Positions 14,467-22,085 of a stretch of DNA of 36,024 bases are shown piece after piece. This DNA is from Polyangiaceae bacterium (lineage in GTDB: Bacteria; Myxococcota_A; Polyangia; Polyangiales; Polyangiaceae). The notes below the pieces were generated by a model that saw nothing but the letters and a program-made list of their open reading frames with translations, was not told where the DNA came from and ran no database searches. The stretch lies in contig JALHPN010000078.1 in NCBI GenBank assembly GCA_022842465.1, positions 1 to 36,024 on the forward strand, read 5' to 3'. Numbering within the stretch: the stretch's first letter is position 1; each line of letters begins with the position of its first letter. Made by a program: the position numbers and the translations under genes.

Positions 14467-16806
14467 ATGGAACGGAACGGTCTGCGTGACCGCCAGATGG
14501 CCTCGATGACGCTCGGCGATCCGCGTTTCCTCCCCGCGCCCATCGGCTTCCTGCGGGGGGTCCGCTATGACATCACGGACGCAGACGATGCGTTCCTCGC
14601 GATGGTCGGCTACACGCGCGACGACCTCGCGTCGGGTCGGATCAGCTGGCGGGAGATGACCCCGCCCGAGCTCCTCCATCTCGACGAGGCCGGGATGACG
14701 CAGGCGCGCGAGAGCGGCGGCTTCACGGCGCCCTATCAGAAGGAGTTCTTTCGCAAGGACGGGAGCCGCGTGAAGGTCCTGCTCGTCTGCGCGTTCGTAC
14801 CGCGGCGAGAGGGCGAGTGGATCGGCTACGTCGTCGACCTCTCGAGCCCGCCGCAGGCGGCCGCGAGGGCGGAAGACATGACGCTTCCGCTGGACGGGCC
14901 GCTCCCGCACGACATCTTCGCCCGCCTCGTCGGCGAGCTCGTACGCGAGCGTGGTCGCATGCTCCACATGCTGGACAACACGCCTGCGATGATGTGGGCC
15001 GTCGACCCGAACGTCAGGCTCCTCGGCGCGAACGCCGCGTTCATGACCGCCCAGAGGTCAGCGAGCGGCGTCGACGTCGAGATCGGCACCGATCTCCTCT
15101 CCGACATCTACCCGCTCGAGATGAGGGCGGGCTGGGCCGAGTGGTACGCGCGCGCGCTCGCAGGAGAGCACGTCAACGCGACGCGGACGTATCGGCTCGA
15201 CGACCGGGTGGCGCACATCGAGTACCAGCTCTCCCCCATCGTAGGGCCGGACGGGAGCGTCGCCGGGGCGACGATCATCTCTCTCGACCAGACCACGCGA
15301 ATCGAGACGGAGGCGCGTCTTCGCGCGAGCGACGCGCGGTTCACGAGCCTCGCCGTCTCGCTGCCCGTCGGCATCTTCGTCGCGGACGCCGGCGGTCGTC
15401 TCACGTACATGAACCCGCGGCTCACCGAGATCATGGGCGCGTCCGAGGCTGCCCTCGTCGGCCACGGGTACGTCGAGCGGATCCTCCCGGAGCACCTGTC
15501 GAGGCTACGTTGCGCCGTCTCGAGCGCGATCGATCGCGGTGAGTCCTTCGATGCTGCCTTCGAGATCCGGCGGCTCGACGGGCAGGTGAGATCGGTGCGC
15601 TGTCAGGCACGCCGCGCGGATGTCGACGATCCCGAGTCGGTCGTGATCGGTAGCATCGAGGACGAGACAGAGCGACTCGCACAGGCCGAGCGCGAACGTC
15701 GGCGGCAGACGATGGAGTCCCTCGGCACGCTCGCCGGTGGCATCGCCCACGACTTCAACAACATGCTCGGCGTCATCCTCGGTTTCGCGGAGCTCGCAGC
15801 CACGAAGGGCACGGGCGGTGAGGTCGACCTCGAGGCCCTCGACGGGATCCGGACGGCGAGCCTCCGCGCGCGTGAGCTCGTACAACGCATCCTCGCGTTC
15901 AGTCGGCGCACGGAGCAGCGGATGGAGACGCTCGATCTCGGCCGCCTCGTCGAGGAGAGCGCGCGCCTCCTCCGCGCCGCGATCCCGGCATCCGTCGTCA
16001 TGGACGTCGTCCTGCCGCCGCTCCCCGTCCGCGTCCGGGGCGACGCGGCCGCTCTCCAGCAGGTGGTCGTCAACCTTTGCACGAACGCCGAGCACGCGTT
16101 GCGCCGTGTGAGTGATCCCAAGCTCGTCGTCGCCCTCGAGATCGCCTCCGTCGGCTCACGACGTTGCGCACGTCTCGTCGTGAGGGACAACGGGCTCGGC
16201 ATCCCTCGCGACGTGCTGGCGCGGGTCTTCGAACCGTTCTTCACGACGAAGGAGGCCGGCGAGGGGACGGGCATGGGGCTCGCGATGGTGCACGGCATCG
16301 TCACCTCCCACGAGGGCGAGATCCACGTGACGAGCTCGCCGGGCGCGGGCGCAACCTTCACGATCACCTTGCCGACGGTGGACTCCGCCACGCCGCAGCC
16401 ACCCGCGAAGGAGGCGAGCGAGCCGCCGACCTCCGGAGGCCGCATCCTCCTCGTCGAGGACGAGGCGGCCGTCGGGCTCGTCACGATGCGCGTCCTCACG
16501 CGAGCCGGCTACTCGGTGACGTCCGTCACGTCCGCGCAGGACGCGCTCGACATCCTTCACGCCGACCCGGGCTACGATCTCGTCCTGACCGACTTCTCGA
16601 TGCCGGGGATGCGCGGTGACGAGCTCGCCCGCGTCCTCGGGAAGGAGTGGCCGGAGCTCCGGTGCCTCCTCATGTCGGGGTATCGATCCGATCTTCGCGT
16701 CGACGACATCGGCGGGTCGGCCGAGACGCGGAGCTTCCTCTCGAAGCCGTTCAGCGTCGCGGAGCTCTCGCGCGCCGTCGGGGCGCTCATGCCCCGTCCG
16801 ACCTGA
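14467..16806 (+). CDS. Hybrid sensor histidine kinase with PAS domains and receiver
   Basis: 779 residues. There is no signal peptide or membrane helix, so it is cytoplasmic. Three PAS-like modules cover about 20-130 (DADDAFLAMVGYTRDDL), 165-275 (MLDNTPAMMWAVDPN) and 285-400 (LPVGIFVADAGGRLTYMN). The HisKA segment carries the phosphoacceptor H428 in LAGGIAHDFNNMLGVI. The ATPase domain has N-box VVNLCTNAEHAL, G1 VRDNGLGIP, the F-box PFFTTK and G2 GTGMGLAMVHGI. A receiver domain from about 658 has acidic VEDE, phosphoacceptor D709 in LVLTDFSMPGM, and K in FLSKPFS. HDFNN-type kinases with a C-terminal receiver usually pass phosphate to a separate regulator; none lies next to it. The signal is unknown but probably soluble. 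It follows the sigma-54 activator by 51 bases but has its own promoter-like element. Confidence 0.92.
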   Translation: MERNGLRDRQMASMTLGDPRFLPAPIGFLRGVRYDITDADDAFLAMVGYTRDDLASGRISWREMTPPELLHLDEAGMTQARESGGFTAPYQKEFFRKDGSRVKVLLVCAFVPRREGEWIGYVVDLSSPPQAAARAEDMTLPLDGPLPHDIFARLVGELVRERGRMLHMLDNTPAMMWAVDPNVRLLGANAAFMTAQRSASGVDVEIGTDLLSDIYPLEMRAGWAEWYARALAGEHVNATRTYRLDDRVAHIEYQLSPIVGPDGSVAGATIISLDQTTRIETEARLRASDARFTSLAVSLPVGIFVADAGGRLTYMNPRLTEIMGASEAALVGHGYVERILPEHLSRLRCAVSSAIDRGESFDAAFEIRRLDGQVRSVRCQARRADVDDPESVVIGSIEDETERLAQAERERRRQTMESLGTLAGGIAHDFNNMLGVILGFAELAATKGTGGEVDLEALDGIRTASLRARELVQRILAFSRRTEQRMETLDLGRLVEESARLLRAAIPASVVMDVVLPPLPVRVRGDAAALQQVVVNLCTNAEHALRRVSDPKLVVALEIASVGSRRCARLVVRDNGLGIPRDVLARVFEPFFTTKEAGEGTGMGLAMVHGIVTSHEGEIHVTSSPGAGATFTITLPTVDSATPQPPAKEASEPPTSGGRILLVEDEAAVGLVTMRVLTRAGYSVTSVTSAQDALDILHADPGYDLVLTDFSMPGMRGDELARVLGKEWPELRCLLMSGYRSDLRVDDIGGSAETRSFLSKPFSVAELSRAVGALMPRPT

Positions 16807-16849
16807 CATCCTGTCCTGGGAGGGGGCCTTCCTCCGCCGGGTACCTCGT

Positions 16850-17572
16850 TCACCGCGGCGGGCGCGCGCTCTCGGCGTCGATGGCAGCGCGGACGAACGG
16901 CGCCATCTCGAGGAAGACGTCTCGCGTCCCGCCCAGGCCGAGCCACGTCGACTTGCGGGAGACGAGAACGGCACGGATCGCGCCCGCGTCGTCGAGGATC
17001 ACGCCGCCCCAGTCACCCCAGTTGCTGGCGTGGTCGCTCGGTTCCCCCCAGACGAGGGGCGCGTGTTGGACCGCGCCCGACCCTGGGGGGCTGAGCTGAC
17101 CGTAGGGAAAGGGCTGGTCCAGATCCTCGTCCGCCCCGAGTGCGAAGAGCGTGACGCGCTCGCCCTCGTCAGGGGGGGTCGATCCGACGCGCACGGGCGT
17201 GACGTCGCGGAGGTCCTCTCGCATGAACAGGAGCGCGAGCCCGGTCCCTGCGACGGCACGCATCTCGGCGACGGTGGCGCGCTCGAGGCCCCCTGGTCTC
17301 CACACGGAGGCGTCGCCGAAATGGCCCCGCGAGGCGCACTCTCCGTCGACGAGGAGCGCACGGTTCGACACGAAGGTCCCTGAGCAACCCACCATCCCGT
17401 ACGTCGCGAGCGCGAAGCTGCGGTTCCGCTCCTGGGTCGACGTGCCTCCCCGGATCGCGTCGGCGGAGGCGCCGCCGGCATCGTCCTCGCGAGGAAGCTC
17501 GGGCGCGCAGCTCGCGGTGAACATCGCGAGGAAGAGAGCGAGCGGAGCCGAGGGCGAGCGCACCATGAGCAT
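16850..17572 (-). CDS. Catalytically dead trypsin-like (S1) protease homologue, lipoprotein
   Basis: 240 residues with a lipoprotein signal (LALFLAMFTASC, Cys22) and a chymotrypsin-like fold signature: IRGGTSTQ at 40-47 (cf. IIGG), VGCSGTFVSNRALLVDGEC at 61-79 (cf. GCSGTLIS..VLTAAHC), TGLALLFM at 110-117 (cf. DIALLRL), and SNWGDWGGV at 183-191 (cf. GDSGGP). The catalytic His position is E78, the Asp position G111 and the Ser position W188, so none of the triad remains. The reading frame is intact and codon use normal, arguing for a maintained pseudoenzyme, not a decayed gene. It may bind peptides or proteins at the outer membrane. Convergent with the histidine kinase and divergent from the esterase at 17834. 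The start (17572 or 17566) is uncertain. Confidence 0.75.
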   Translation of the reverse strand: MLMVRSPSAPLALFLAMFTASCAPELPREDDAGGASADAIRGGTSTQERNRSFALATYGMVGCSGTFVSNRALLVDGECASRGHFGDASVWRPGGLERATVAEMRAVAGTGLALLFMREDLRDVTPVRVGSTPPDEGERVTLFALGADEDLDQPFPYGQLSPPGSGAVQHAPLVWGEPSDHASNWGDWGGVILDDAGAIRAVLVSRKSTWLGLGGTRDVFLEMAPFVRAAIDAESARPPR

Positions 17573-17833
17573 CGGCGTTCAGCATCATGCGTGCCGACTG
17601 TCCCTCGGATCAGCCGCCCGCGTTCTTCGGGAGAACCCTTTCCTCGCGTCATCGACTCTGCGACGGATCCGACCAGGTCGACGTGCTGCGGTCGAACGCT
17701 CCTGCGTCGCCACCGACGCCGTGGAGGAGGCGCGCCGTGCGTCGTGGGGGACGCACAGATGGCCTGTTCTTACGTGATTTTCGGGAGATGACGTGTCGCG
17801 TTACGTGGCATGCGAGCTGCTCTACCGAGCGGC
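17573..17833. promoter_or_regulatory. Divergent intergenic region with ACGTG repeats
   Basis: About 260 bases between the protease homologue (minus) and the esterase (plus). Three ACGTG motifs occur at 17772-17776, 17791-17795 and 17803-17807, two of them within TTACGTG, just upstream of the esterase gene. They could bind a regulator, but the motif is short. No gene is supported. Confidence 0.3.
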
Positions 17834-18961
17834 ATGCTCTCCCCTGCGCAGCTCGTTCGCCTCGCCTCGCTCCTCCCCATGGCCCTCCTCGTCGCGTGTG
17901 TGGGGGGCGAGGACTCGAGGTCGAGCGAGGGCTGCGTGCCTCGTGCGTCGTCCACCACGGCGACGCGCGATCTCCCCGCCCTCCCCGCCGGCGACGGGCT
18001 CACGACCGTCGCGTCGTTCGGGCCGAACCCGGGGGCGCTGGAGATGCGGGTCCACGCGCCGGCGTCCGGGTCGGCCTCTGCCGTCGTCGTCGCGCTCCAC
18101 GGCTGCACGCAGACGGCGAGCGCGTACGCGTCGGCCGGGTGGAACGAGCTCGCCGACGAGGCGGGGCTCGTCATCGTCTACCCGCAGCAGACGAGCGCCA
18201 ACAACTTCCAGAGGTGCTTTCGGTGGTGGGACGCGGCGCACACGAAGCGCGGTGCGGGCGAGGCGGCCTCGATCGCGGCGATGGTGGAGCACGCCAAGAA
18301 GACCTACGGCGCGTCCCGCGCCTTCGTGACGGGGCTCTCCGCCGGTGGGGCGATGACGGCGGTGATGCTCGCGGCCTACCCCGATCTCTTCGAGGCGGGC
18401 GCGGTGATGGCGGGCCTCCCGTACGGATGCGCGGCGACGCAGAACGAGGCGTACGCCTGCATGTCGCCCGGCAAGGACAAGGCGCCGAGCGACTGGTCCG
18501 CGCTCCTCCCCGAGGCTGCGCGTGGCGCGAGCGCACCGCGCGTCTCCATCTGGCACGGCGAGGCGGACTACACCGTGCGCCCGGCGAACGCGGAGGCGCT
18601 CGTCCGGCAGTGGACCCGCGCGAACGGCGTCGACGCGACGCCGACGTCCACCGAGACGGTCGGGCCGGCGACCCATGACGTCTTCCGTGACGCGAGCGGC
18701 GAGGCCCGTGTCGAGCGCTGGCTGATCCAGGGGATGGGCCACGGCGTCGTGCTCGATGCGAAGGGGGGCTGCGGCAGGGCCGGTGCGTTCCTCGTCGACA
18801 AGGGGCTCTGCTCGACCTCACGCGCCGCGATGTTCTTCGGCCTCCTCGACGAGGCCGGGGCGCCTACGCTCCCGCCCCCGGCCGGCGCGACGTCGGGTGG
18901 CGGAGGCGGAGACGATCCGACGCCGGGCAGGACGACGCCTGCCGACTGCAAAGGCGACTGA
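17834..18961 (+). CDS. PHB-depolymerase-family esterase, lipoprotein
   Basis: 375 residues from ATG 17834, which opens a compact lipoprotein signal (ASLLPMALLVAC, Cys22); ATG 17810 is an alternative. The catalytic domain spans about 58-338: VVALHGCTQTA, nucleophile S169 in GLSAGGA, acid D245 in HGEADYTV, H303 in GMGHGV, and the terminal AAMFFGLL. It is clearly paralogous to the product of 7640-8968, sharing FG.NPGAL, GWNELADE, VIVYP and GMGHGV, but ends in a short Gly/Asp/Pro-rich tail without the MYXO-CTERM signal. Probably an outer-membrane lipoprotein hydrolysing polyhydroxyalkanoates or other esters. It lies 61 bases before another esterase of a related family on the same strand, which has its own promoter-like element. 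Confidence 0.85.
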   Translation: MLSPAQLVRLASLLPMALLVACVGGEDSRSSEGCVPRASSTTATRDLPALPAGDGLTTVASFGPNPGALEMRVHAPASGSASAVVVALHGCTQTASAYASAGWNELADEAGLVIVYPQQTSANNFQRCFRWWDAAHTKRGAGEAASIAAMVEHAKKTYGASRAFVTGLSAGGAMTAVMLAAYPDLFEAGAVMAGLPYGCAATQNEAYACMSPGKDKAPSDWSALLPEAARGASAPRVSIWHGEADYTVRPANAEALVRQWTRANGVDATPTSTETVGPATHDVFRDASGEARVERWLIQGMGHGVVLDAKGGCGRAGAFLVDKGLCSTSRAAMFFGLLDEAGAPTLPPPAGATSGGGGGDDPTPGRTTPADCKGD

Positions 18962-19006
18962 GCCGCCATCGTCGCACGAGGAAGGTGCGCGTCCGGCGCC
19001 GCGTAG

Positions 19007-19012
19007 TAGGGT
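19007..19012 (+). promoter_or_regulatory. TANNNT -10-like element (TAGGGT), short leader
   Basis: TAGGGT lies 10 bases before ATG 19023 of the esterase gene, which has no Shine-Dalgarno; the predicted leader is about 3 bases. Confidence 0.5.
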
Positions 19013-19022
19013 GCCGACGCCC

Positions 19023-19955
19023 ATGGTCCGCCGCGCCTTCGTCCTCGTCCCGATCGCGGCGCTCGTCGCGTGCTCGGACGTTCCCTCGTCGGCGCGGAGC
19101 GAGCCGCCCGCCCCGCCCATCGCGGCGCCGGACGCGATTCCCGGAGACGGCGGCGTCGTCTCTGCCGCTCCAGACGCCGCGCCTGTCGCGCCCGCGAACG
19201 GGAGCGCAGGGTGTCTCCGCGAGGCCGTCCGCGGCGTCACAGAGGGCGTCGCCCTCATCGCCGGCGGGCGGCGACGCACGTACGTCCTCTCGGTGCCGCC
19301 CGCGTACGACGCGGCGAAGGCCTACCCGCTCGTGTTCGTCTTCCACTCGGGCGGCCGGAGCGGCGCGAGCGCGCGAGACTACTTCGCCCTCGCCGGGATC
19401 GCCGAGAGCGAGGCCGTCGTCGTCTATCCCGACGGTCTGTCGGGCGAGTGGGACCTCGAGTCGCCCGCCGCGGAGAACCCCGACGTCGCGCTCTTCGACG
19501 CGATCCTCGTCGCCGCGGAGGCCGCGCTCTGCGTCGACGCACAGCGGGTCTTCGCGACGGGCTCGAGCATGGGCGCGTACTTCGTGAACCAGCTCGGGTG
19601 CCGTCGAGGCTCGAAGCTCCGCGCGATCGCGCCCCACGCCGGCGGCGGCCCGTACGACGTCGCGAGCGCGTACGACGACGAAGGGCACCTCCGCTGCGCG
19701 GAGTCGCCGGTCGCGGCGATGATCTTCCACGGCGAGAAGGACACCAGCGTCTCGCTCGACGACGGCAAGGCCTCCCGCGATCACTGGGCGTGGGCGAACG
19801 GGTGCAAGGGGGCTCCCGCCGCTACCGAGCCGTCGCCGTGCGTCGCGTACGCCGGGTGCGCGCGGCCGGTCCTCTGGTGCCAGATCCCGGGGGGGACGCA
19901 CCGGATCTGGGCCGACGGGCCGAAGGCGACCTGGCAGTTTTTCAAGTCGTTCTGA
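19023..19955 (+). CDS. LpqC/feruloyl-esterase-like alpha/beta hydrolase, lipoprotein
   Basis: 310 residues. The signal VRRAFVLVPIAALVAC places the lipidated Cys at 17, followed by a Pro/Ala/Asp-rich linker to about 60. The hydrolase domain, 70-310, has RTYVLSVPPAYD, LVFVFHSGGRSG (oxyanion region, with HSGG in place of HGCG), nucleophile S182 in TGSSMGAYF, acid D240 in FHGEKDTSV, and H293 in PGGTHRIW. This arrangement is that of COG3509 polyhydroxybutyrate depolymerase/feruloyl esterase enzymes, more distant from the two depolymerase paralogues than they are from each other. Several Cys (64, 170, 193, 225, 261, 273, 279, 286) suggest disulfides, consistent with export. Polymer or plant-ester substrates are both possible. 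Confidence 0.8.
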   Translation: MVRRAFVLVPIAALVACSDVPSSARSEPPAPPIAAPDAIPGDGGVVSAAPDAAPVAPANGSAGCLREAVRGVTEGVALIAGGRRRTYVLSVPPAYDAAKAYPLVFVFHSGGRSGASARDYFALAGIAESEAVVVYPDGLSGEWDLESPAAENPDVALFDAILVAAEAALCVDAQRVFATGSSMGAYFVNQLGCRRGSKLRAIAPHAGGGPYDVASAYDDEGHLRCAESPVAAMIFHGEKDTSVSLDDGKASRDHWAWANGCKGAPAATEPSPCVAYAGCARPVLWCQIPGGTHRIWADGPKATWQFFKSF

Positions 19956-19976
19956 AGGGTTCTAGGGGCCGCAGCG

Positions 19977-19991
19977 ATCCGCCTTGCGGAT
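19977..19991 (+). terminator. Small stem-loop after the esterase gene
   Basis: ATCCGC-CTT-GCGGAT is a perfect 6-bp stem with a 3-base loop, 21 bases past the stop at 19955. There is no T-run, so Rho-independent termination is only possible, not clear. Confidence 0.35.
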
Positions 19992-20009
19992 GGGGCGCGA
20001 GCGGTCATA

Positions 20010-20041
20010 CCTACGTCTGCCTACGCGCGCCTACATACGTT
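20010..20041 (+). promoter_or_regulatory. Three helically phased CCTAC repeats with TACGTT -10-like box
   Basis: CCTACGTCTG, CCTACGCGCG and CCTACATACG follow each other directly at 20010, 20020 and 20030, one DNA turn apart. The third overlaps TACGTT (20036-20041), a TANNNT element 16 bases before ATG 20058, so the repeats cover the core promoter region and could be binding sites for a regulator placed on one face of the helix. Confidence 0.45.
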
Positions 20042-20057
20042 CTCGAAGGAGCCCTCG

Positions 20058-20855
20058 ATGCGCTTCGCCGCTGCCTCCGCCCTCGCCGTCTGCCTCGCCG
20101 TCCTCTCCTCCGCATGCTCGGCGGAGGCGGTGGACGCCGTCGAGGCCGAGGACGACCTCTCGACGAAGGCCTACGCGTACACGTGCACGAGCCCGGGTTC
20201 GCGCGTCCTCGAGGAGGCCGACTCGATCGAGATCGCCGTCTCGAACGGCCTCCTCCGCTTCACGGACGGCTACGGGCCGAACCTCGGCGATCGCGACGCG
20301 ACGTACCGAGCGCCGAAGAACACCTCCCGCGCGCGCTTCAGAGGCTTTTCGTACGGCGGCGACTGCTCGCTGTCGCTCGTCGTCGACGACGCCGCTCTCC
20401 GAGGCGCGCCGAACCCCCAGCTCCGCGTCCAGTGCGCGGGCGACGACTTCGTCCAGGATCTCTACACCTGCGGCGCCGCGAAGCCGACGCGTCTCGCGAA
20501 GCCGAAGCCGCCGGCACCGGTTCTGCCGAACGGTCCGCCCGCCGGGACGAAGACGTGGACGTGCACCTCCCCGGACGGCCGGATCCTCGAGGGCACCGTC
20601 GCGCTCCAGGTCGACGACGACGCGATGCGCCTCGTGGCCGATGAGCTCGTCTACGAAGGCACGCGCGATCGCGCATACAAGCCGAAGACGGGCTCGTTCG
20701 TCCGGTACGACGACTTCGGGTACGGCGGCGACTGCGCGATGTCCGCCGTCGTCGAGGAGAAGGCGATCGCCGGCACCGCGTCGTCGACGGTCCTCAAGGT
20801 CCGCTGCGCCGGCGACGACTTCACGCAGGACACCTACGCCTGCACGCCGCGCTGA
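20058..20855 (+). CDS. Lipoprotein with two tandem copies of a novel Cys-containing domain
   Basis: 265 residues. ATG 20058 has AAGGAG 5-6 bases upstream. The signal ends in VLSSAC (Cys20). Two repeats follow, about 41-138 and 167-262, sharing [YW]TCTSP.[GS]R.LE near the start, F.YGGDC (98-103 and 219-226) in the middle, and V.CAGDDF.QD.Y.C at the end, separated by a Pro/Lys-rich linker. Each repeat keeps four Cys at matching places, suggesting two disulfides per domain. The conserved GDDF.QD and YGGDC acidic motifs could bind metal or carbohydrate. I do not recognise the family. It lies downstream of two exported esterases but has its own promoter-like repeats; convergent with the desulfurase gene, 6 bases apart. 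Confidence 0.75.
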   Translation: MRFAAASALAVCLAVLSSACSAEAVDAVEAEDDLSTKAYAYTCTSPGSRVLEEADSIEIAVSNGLLRFTDGYGPNLGDRDATYRAPKNTSRARFRGFSYGGDCSLSLVVDDAALRGAPNPQLRVQCAGDDFVQDLYTCGAAKPTRLAKPKPPAPVLPNGPPAGTKTWTCTSPDGRILEGTVALQVDDDAMRLVADELVYEGTRDRAYKPKTGSFVRYDDFGYGGDCAMSAVVEEKAIAGTASSTVLKVRCAGDDFTQDTYACTPR

Positions 20856-20861
20856 GCCCCC

Positions 20862-22085
20862 TCAGCCGGCGATCTCGCGGACACCCTCGAGGAGCGCGTC
20901 GATCTCCTCCGTGGTGTTGAACACGTGCGGGCTCGCGCGCACGGTGCCCGCCAGCTTCGCCCGCGCGTGCAGCACGTGGGTGCAGTGAAACCCTGCCGAC
21001 ACGCAGACGCCGAACATGTCCGACAGCGCGCGCGCCACGCTCTCCTGCGTCATCGCCGGCGCGTCGACGACGAACGTCGCGAGGGCGATCCGCTTCTCGG
21101 GCGGGAGCTTGCGCGCGAGGACGCGCACGCCGGGGATGTCGGCGAGGCCTTCGACCAGGTAGCGGCTCATCGCCAGATCGTGCTCGCGGATGTGATCGAG
21201 GCCGATCTGACGGAGGTAGCGGACGGCCGCGCCGAAGCCGATCGTCGCCTCGATCGCCGGGGTCCCGGCCTCGAACTTGAACGGCGCATCACGCGGGACG
21301 AAGCCGCCGACGTCGATGTCGTTGTTCAGCGAGATCATCCCGCCGCCCACCTGGTAGAGCGGGCACTTCGCGAGGAAGTCCTTCCGCCCCCAGAGGATGC
21401 CGACCCCGCTCGGCCCGAACGCCTTGTGGCTCGAGGTGGCGAGGAAGTCGACGCCGAGCTTCTGCACGTCGAGCGGCAGGTGCGACAGCGACTGCGCGGC
21501 ATCGAGGAGGACCGGGACGCCGTGCGCGTGCGCGATGCGCACGATCTCCTCGACCGGCGCGATGGCGCCCGTCACGTTCGAGACGTGGCCGACCGACACG
21601 AGGCGCGTCTTCTTCGTGATGAGCCCCTCGAGCGAGTCCCACTTCGGCAGGCCGTCTTCGTCGATCGGCATGGGTACGGGCTTGCCGTGCACGCGCCACG
21701 GGATCCAGTTGGCGTGGTGCTCGCTGGCGGGGAAGACGACCTCGTCCTCGGGGCCGAGCTCGAGACCGTTCGCGACGAAGTTGATCGCCTCCGTCGTCCC
21801 GCGGACGAGGACGATCTCGCTCGGCTGCGCGCCGATGAGACCGGCCACCTCGCGCCGCGCGTCGTCGAAGAGGCGCGTCGCCTCCTCGCCGAGGGCGTGG
21901 ACGCCGCGGTGGACGTTCGCGGTCGCGTTCTCGTAGTAGCCGACGACCGCGTCGATGACCGCCTTCGGCTTCGGCGTCGTCGAGGCGTTGTCGAGGAAGA
22001 CCAGCGGGCGTCCGGAGATCTCCCGCCGGAGGAGCGGAAAGTCCGGGCGGACCTTCTTGGCGAGCGAGTCGATGGTCTCCTTCAT
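20862..22085 (-). CDS. Cysteine desulfurase (SufS/Csd-like class V aminotransferase)
   Basis: 407 residues. ATG 22085 overlaps the stop of the upstream gene (ATGA). The fold is that of PLP-dependent class V enzymes: FLDNASTTPKP, TTEAIN near 110, SEHHANWIPW, LLDAAQS with the PLP-ring Asp, and K221 in SSHKAFGPSG forming the Schiff base. C368 lies in AGFHCTHVLH at the position of the active-site Cys of group II desulfurases. In typical SufS the motif is RxGHHC; here it is SAGFHC, so the Arg and one His are changed, and its assignment to Fe-S assembly is less certain. No sufBCD, sufE or iscU is nearby. Translational coupling to a PaaK-like adenylating enzyme suggests a dedicated sulfur or amine chemistry on an activated acid; that is inference. 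Confidence 0.85.
   Translation of the reverse strand: MKETIDSLAKKVRPDFPLLRREISGRPLVFLDNASTTPKPKAVIDAVVGYYENATANVHRGVHALGEEATRLFDDARREVAGLIGAQPSEIVLVRGTTEAINFVANGLELGPEDEVVFPASEHHANWIPWRVHGKPVPMPIDEDGLPKWDSLEGLITKKTRLVSVGHVSNVTGAIAPVEEIVRIAHAHGVPVLLDAAQSLSHLPLDVQKLGVDFLATSSHKAFGPSGVGILWGRKDFLAKCPLYQVGGGMISLNNDIDVGGFVPRDAPFKFEAGTPAIEATIGFGAAVRYLRQIGLDHIREHDLAMSRYLVEGLADIPGVRVLARKLPPEKRIALATFVVDAPAMTQESVARALSDMFGVCVSAGFHCTHVLHARAKLAGTVRASPHVFNTTEEIDALLEGVREIAG

Noticed and set aside
16819..16835. GGAGG-CCTCC hairpin between the histidine kinase and the protease homologue
   Set aside because: Five-bp stem without a T-run; too weak to call a terminator.
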